The position numbers and the translations under genes were made by a program. 64,000 nt of DNA from Macrobrachium rosenbergii (Eukaryota; Arthropoda; Malacostraca; Decapoda; Palaemonidae), in assembly GCF_040412425.1 (NCBI RefSeq), contig NC_089742.1, positions 75,003,625 to 75,067,624 of the forward strand. The letters are read 5' to 3'. The notes below the pieces were generated by a model. The model made no database searches, was not told the DNA's origin, and saw only the letters and a program-made list of their open reading frames with translations. Positions 59,640 to 64,000 of the stretch are shown in pieces. Position 1 is the stretch's first letter. Every line of letters begins with the position of its first letter.

Positions 59640-61380
59640 TCCGAGCATTATCCCAGAGCATCAGGCAGGTAAGGGGGTAAGTGAGGCAGGTTCTTCACTG
59701 TTTAACTCTCCTTCTTCCTCTGTTGCTTCTTTTAAAGGCTTCTCTAAATCTTCATACCTTTCGGCACGCCTGGGTCTATTGCCCCAAGGTGAAGTCCTTT
59801 AAAAAGAAAACCTTACCTACTCCCGCAGACCGATATGGGGTCCCCGCGGCGGCACGGCAACGAGCCCTGTTCCGTCGACGAGTACAGCCTCCCCTTCCAG
59901 GTCCCAGGCGGAGCCTCAATCACGCCAGGTAGTTCCCCCTCCTCCTTCCTTGGATACACTTCAGTTCTTTGAACAGTTCCTGGAAAGAATCGACACGAGG
60001 TTTGAGAAGATCGACGCAGGGTAGACAGTAAGCTGTCTGGTCTTGCTTCTTCTCTTCACTCCCTTTCAAGAAGGTGGAATCTCAACAACGTTCTAGGCAT
60101 TCTGTTCCTGGACCCTTCCACTCTCCCCTCCCTTGATCTAGGGAATCTCATGCCTCACCCTTTATGCTCCCGACCACAAAGGTACTCTTACCATAGAGGG
60201 TTTAGGCACGAGGAGAGTGGAAGAGTTAGAGTTCTATCCTCCGGACCTGACATCTCCCTACACTGGTTTTGCCAGGCTGAAGGGAGAGGTTTGGAACAGG
60301 TCTGATAAAGTCCCTAAGGAGACGGTCATCTATCCTAGGGACCAAGCCCAGTCGTCTTTTGATGAGGACCCTTACGGAGTGGCAAGCGGAGAACACTAAG
60401 CTCACACCAGCTAAGGGAGTGTTCACTATGTTCACTCTCAGTGATGTTCTCCTTCTCCCTTGCGCTTCGAAAGTGGCCTCCTGACTAGCCAGGCTTGCTT
60501 CAAGGTAAACCCCTTCCTCATCTCCGTGAGACGGACCTACATCGCTCGTCTCTTCCCGGAGGCACTGACTTCTGGAAGGAGCCCTAATACGTTTACGGTG
60601 ACTCGGCTTGACCCAGACTGCGCCTCTGATCTGTTCAGTGAGCAGCTCCTAAGATCCCGGAGTCGCTCTTGAAAACAGAGGCTGATACTAAGGAAAGGCT
60701 CGCCAGGTCTTTGAACTCTTTGGTTTTAGCGGAAGCAACTTCTTTGGTTTACAGAGAAGATCCATTGTTCCAGGTCTTGACGAAATCTCTCTTGGCGAAG
60801 TTTTCAACAAGATCTGTTTGACTTTATGACTGCCCGACTGGCCTGCCGGAAGCACATCTTTTCAGCAGCCACAGTTCGGCATGAACCTAATAAGCTTCTT
60901 AAGAGTTCGATCTGGGGTGCTAATCTTTTCCCACAAGAAGAAGTTGATGCAGTCTTATCTGAGGCAGCTAGGGTCAATCAAAGCCTCCGTTCCCGTTGGG
61001 GCCTGCCCTATAAAAGGAAACAGTCTGATCTTGCCAGCCCTCCCACCAAGTCCAGTAAGAAATTTAAACACTTCAAACGTCTTCCAGCTCAGTCCTTGGT
61101 CCAGGTTCCTTTACAAAGTCAACCTTCGACCTCTTCCTCCCATCCTCCACCTCAGTATGTCCTGGTAAACCCGGCACATCAGTCTTTGGCTGCTCCTTCC
61201 TATGTCTCCTCCCCAGCTTTCAATCCTGCATATGAAAGTCAGGGGAAATTTCGCCCCAGACAATCAACCAGAGGCAATAAGCCCCGTGGCTTCGCTCGGG
61301 GAAGGGGAGCCCCCCGCTCCTCTCCCAGGAACAGGGGAGGTAGAGGCTCCAGAGGGGGGAAGCAATCACAGGACCGATGA
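59640..61380 (+). pseudogene. DIRS-like gag-type ORF(s), frameshifted
   Basis: Pieces at 59681-59932, 60217-60399, 60460-60672 and 60826-61380. Landmarks: PKVKSFKKKTLPTPA, EELEFYPPDLTSPYTGF, LTSQACFKVNPFLISV and TARLACRKHIFSAATVRHE. The last piece (184 codons) has HKR-rich and proline/serine-rich segments and ends in an R/G-rich tail (GFARGRGAPRSSPRNRGGRG), suggesting nucleic-acid binding. It is the colinear counterpart of 7700-6100 on the minus strand. Its end overlaps the RT start in another frame. Confidence 0.65.
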
Positions 61381-62230
61381 CATACATCCTGTGGGCGGGA
61401 GGCTGTATCATTTTCGAGCTCGGTGGACCTTCTGTCCCTGGGCTCAGAGTATAGTTTCCAAGGGCCTAGGCTGGAGTTGGATCGACAATCCCCCTCCACC
61501 AGTCAAGTTTTATCAGGCTACGACCAAGGATCTCGAGGACTTTGTGGAGGATCTCCTACAGAAACAGGCTATAAGGAAAGTGAGGTCTCTGAAGTTCCAA
61601 GGCAGGCTCTTCAGTGTTCCAAAGAAAGGTTCCAACAAACGGAGAGTAATTCTGGACTTGTCCCGTCTGAATTCCTACATTCGTTGCGACAAGTTTCGGA
61701 TGCTTACTGTCTCCCAAGTTCGGACCCTACTGCCCCGTGGAGCCGTAACCACCCTCTCTAGATCTTTCCGACGCCTATTATCACGTCCCGGTTGTAGAAG
61801 GTTCTCCCCCTTTCTGGGGTTCAGGCTCGGAAGGCAGGCATATTCCTTCAAGGTGATGCCTTTCGGCCTCAACATAGCCCCAAGGATTTTTACCAAGTTG
61901 ACAGACACGGTCGTACAGCAACTCCGGTCTCAAGGGATTACGCTGGCCGCGTATCTCGACGACTGGATCATCTGGGCATCCAGCGCCGAGGAATGCGGAG
62001 AGTTACATCCGTGGTGGTCGACTTTCTAGAATCCTTGGGCTTTTCGTGTAAACAGGAGAAGTCCCGCCTGGTTCCCAGCAGTTGTTTTCAATGGCTAGGA
62101 ATCCAGTGGGATCTGAATTCTCACAAGCTCTCTCTTCCTCCTCCCAAGAGGAAGGAGATAGCCAGAGCAACCAGACAGTTTCTCAAATCCAAAAGGGCCT
62201 CTCGGCGGACCCAAGAACGAAGTCTTGGGC
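61380..62230 (+). pseudogene. DIRS-like reverse transcriptase
   Basis: Motifs in order: WIDNPPPPVKFYQATTKD (N-terminal extension), KFQGRLFSVPKKGSNKRRVI and LDLSRLNSYI (fingers), a frame-shifted first catalytic block near 61760 (LDLSDAYYH in an alternate frame), FLGFRLGRQAYSFKVMPFGL and YLDDW (active-site box, Asp-Asp at 61958-61963), then SLGFSCKQEKSRLVPSSCFQWLG (thumb). The F(S/R)VPKK..g..R.ildLS.LN.yi and FKVmPFGL style is that of DIRS RTs. At least two frame changes occur (about 61760 and 62000). Confidence 0.85.
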
Positions 62231-62399
62231 CCTTCAGTTCGCTTCGGTGACAGACCTGTTGCTGAAAGTGAAACTGAAGGATATCAACAGAGTGTGGCGG
62301 AGTCGGGCAAATATCAGTCTCAGGGACAAGGTGTCTCTGATTCCCCACATCTTGAAGAAGCGACTCCGCCCTTGGTCGTCTGTCAAGAGCCTGTCCAAG

Positions 62400-63085
62400 T
62401 CAGTCCCCTTCAATTTCCTCCTCCGGCGTTGGTTATCCACACAGACGCCTCCTTAAGCGGGTGGGGAGGATATTCTCAACACCAAGAAGTACAGGGGACT
62501 TGGTCCTCATGTTCCGCCAGTTCCATATAAATGTTCTGGAGGCCATGGCAGTCTTCCTTACCTTGAAGAAGCTTCTTCCCCCAAGAAGATTCACATAAGG
62601 CTGGTTCTGGACAGCGCCACGGTAGTCCACTGCATAAACAGGAGAGGTTCAAAATCGAGCAGGATCAACCAGGTAATGATTGCACTTTTTCCTTGGCCTG
62701 CAAGAACAAGTGGCACCTATCTGCCACCCATCTTGCAGGGGTCCGAACGTCGTAGCAGATTCTCTCTCCAGGACAACTCCCCGAGTCGGAGTGGTCCCTA
62801 GACAGGGGTTCGTTCAATTGGATCTGCCAACTAGTTCCGGGTCTGAGGTAGATTTGTTTGCAACCAAGCTCAACAACAAGCTCCCTCATTACGAGCTCCC
62901 AACCTGGACCCTCAAGCTCTTTTCACGGACGCAATGTCATTGGATTGGAACAGGTGGAAGGTGATCTATCTGTTCCTCCAGTGAACTTGTTGTTGAAAGT
63001 CCTCCACAAACTGAGGACGTTCAAGGGTCAAGTAGCTCTAGTGGCTCCCTACTGGCCAAAGAGCAGCTGTTTCCTCTTCTACTAG
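62400..63085 (+). pseudogene. DIRS-like RNase H and following domain
   Basis: ALVIHTDASLSGWGGYSQHQ (62430-62490) is the RNase H first-Asp motif. Next, in mixed frames, are NVVADSLSRTTPRVGVVPRQ, SGSEVDLFATKLNNKLPHYE and VLHKLRTFKGQVALVAPYWP. The last two are the conserved region after RNase H in DIRS elements, where some families carry a methyltransferase-like domain. I do not see a clear methyltransferase motif. Several frameshifts. Confidence 0.7.
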
Positions 63086-63188
63086 AACTGAAACTTCGCC
63101 ACATCCGAATCCCCAGTCCGAAACTAACACAAGTAGTACAAACTCAGACTGTGTCAGCTTCCTCAAAAATCCAAAATGCCCTGGCTTT

Positions 63189-64000
63189 GTGGACTTTATG
63201 AAGTTTGCGGCTCAAAGGGATGCTAACGTTGATCCTGTCAATACCATGTTCTTAGAATCAGATAAGCGGGTCTCCACTCTTCGTCAGTACGACTCAGCAA
63301 TTAAGAAACTAGCACTCTTTTTAAGAGAATCTGAGGCTACAGTAATGACCATTAATTTAGCAATCTCCTTTTTAGATCACTGTTTGAGAAGGGTTTAGCC
63401 GCTAGTACTGTTACTACAGTCAAGTCGGCTCTACGTAAAGTGTTCTTGTATGGTTTCAAAATTGACCTCACAGACCCTTACTTTTCTTCCATCCCTAAAG
63501 CATGTGCATCGCCTGAGGCCAGTAATCCGTCCACATACGGTTTCCTGGTTTCTAAATGACGTGTTGAAGTTAGCCTCAGATATCGATAATCAATCCTGCC
63601 CCTACCTTTCCTTGTTGAGGAAAACGTTGTTTTTAGTTAGCCTGGCTTCGGGTGCTAGAATTTCGGAGCTGTCTGCACTCTCTAGGGAACCCAACCACGT
63701 CGACTTCCTTCCATCAGGGGAGGTTTTGCTGATTCCTCACCCTACCTTCCTGGCCAAAAATGAAGATCCGCAGCATAGGTGGTCGCCTTGGAAAATTCTT
63801 CCTCTGCCTCTAGACCTGTCCCTGTGTCCAGTTCATACTTTGAGGGCTTATTTAGACAGGTCCTCTCACATCTCTTCTGGGCCTCTCTTTATCAGGGAAG
63901 GAGGGGGTAATCTCTCTATGTCTGCTATTAGACAACAGATCCTTTACTTTATCAAGCAGGCTAACCCTGACTCAGTCCCAAAAGTTCATGATATCAGAGC
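63189..64000 (+). pseudogene. Tyrosine recombinase of the DIRS-like element, partial
   Basis: N-terminal core-binding region: DKRVSTLRQYDSAIKKLALF (63265-63330), then, after a frameshift, GLAASTVTTVKSALRKVFLY. A further shift enters the catalytic domain, which stays open from about 63540 to the window end: LVSLASGARISELSALS (catalytic Arg at 63657-63659) and VHDIRA at the very end (His-x-x-Arg box, 63987-63998). The second Arg/His box and its spacing fit tyrosine recombinases. The nucleophilic Tyr would lie beyond the window. It would integrate circular DNA without target duplication. At least two frameshifts. Confidence 0.8.

Larger units (their letters stand above)
55150..64000 (+). mobile_element. 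DIRS-like retrotransposon, plus strand, cut by window end
   Basis: Gag-like ORFs (59640-61380), reverse transcriptase (61380-62230), RNase H and following domain (62400-63085) and a tyrosine recombinase (63190 to the end) lie in the order typical of DIRS elements. No DDE integrase or LTR/PBS/PPT of gypsy or copia type is seen. DIRS elements are known to be widespread in decapods. Frameshifts between and within ORFs are frequent. The exact left terminus is uncertain because the leader is duplicated. Confidence 0.8.

Overview
This window is eukaryotic nuclear DNA, most likely from a decapod crustacean. The evidence is its repeat content: DIRS-type tyrosine-recombinase retrotransposons, a Ty1/copia element resembling the aquatic GalEa group, Tigger/pogo and piggyBac transposases, LINEs, many short terminal-inverted-repeat elements, long (TA)n tracts, and a dispersed repeat I associate with decapods. 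There are no bacterial-style operons. Most of the apparent ORFs are shadows of transposons or microsatellites. The only host gene I recognise is the splicing factor Srp54/SREK1 (SFRS12 family; not the signal-recognition-particle SRP54).

Layout. At 1-5.6 kb there is one minus-strand RS/KE-rich exon in AT-rich DNA. At 5.7-10.0 kb lies a minus-strand DIRS-like element. At 10.5-14.3 kb there are two minus-strand LINE remnants, one with a 2A-like motif. At 16.6 kb is a plus-strand Srp54/SREK1 exon. At 17.3-20.8 kb are DIRS fragments, tandem duplications and (TA)n. At 21.2-24.8 kb are a TIR element and a ~375-bp satellite next to a piggyBac-like end. At 24.9-33.5 kb a Tigger transposon sits in (TA)n and is split by a tandem copia array. 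At 34.7-37.0 kb is a decayed piggyBac transposase. At 38.0 and 49.5 kb are two more plus-strand Srp54/SREK1 exons, with an RNase-H-bearing LINE and many MITEs between and around them. At 52.6-53.7 kb is a DIRS fragment. At 54.8 kb to the window end is a plus-strand DIRS-like element whose leader region is tandemly duplicated; its tyrosine recombinase is cut by the window edge.

The main observation concerns the gene. The three plus-strand exons are in correct order and phase. The RS-domain exon that should follow them is on the opposite strand at 1.7-1.95 kb, also in matching phase. Flipping a segment between the two inverted DIRS copies (about 5.7-10 kb and 54.8-64 kb) would make all four exons colinear. 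That suggests a real inversion or an assembly misjoin. Two of the exons also carry a stop or a frameshift. I found no new enzymatic or defence system. The transposon genes shown here are mostly broken.
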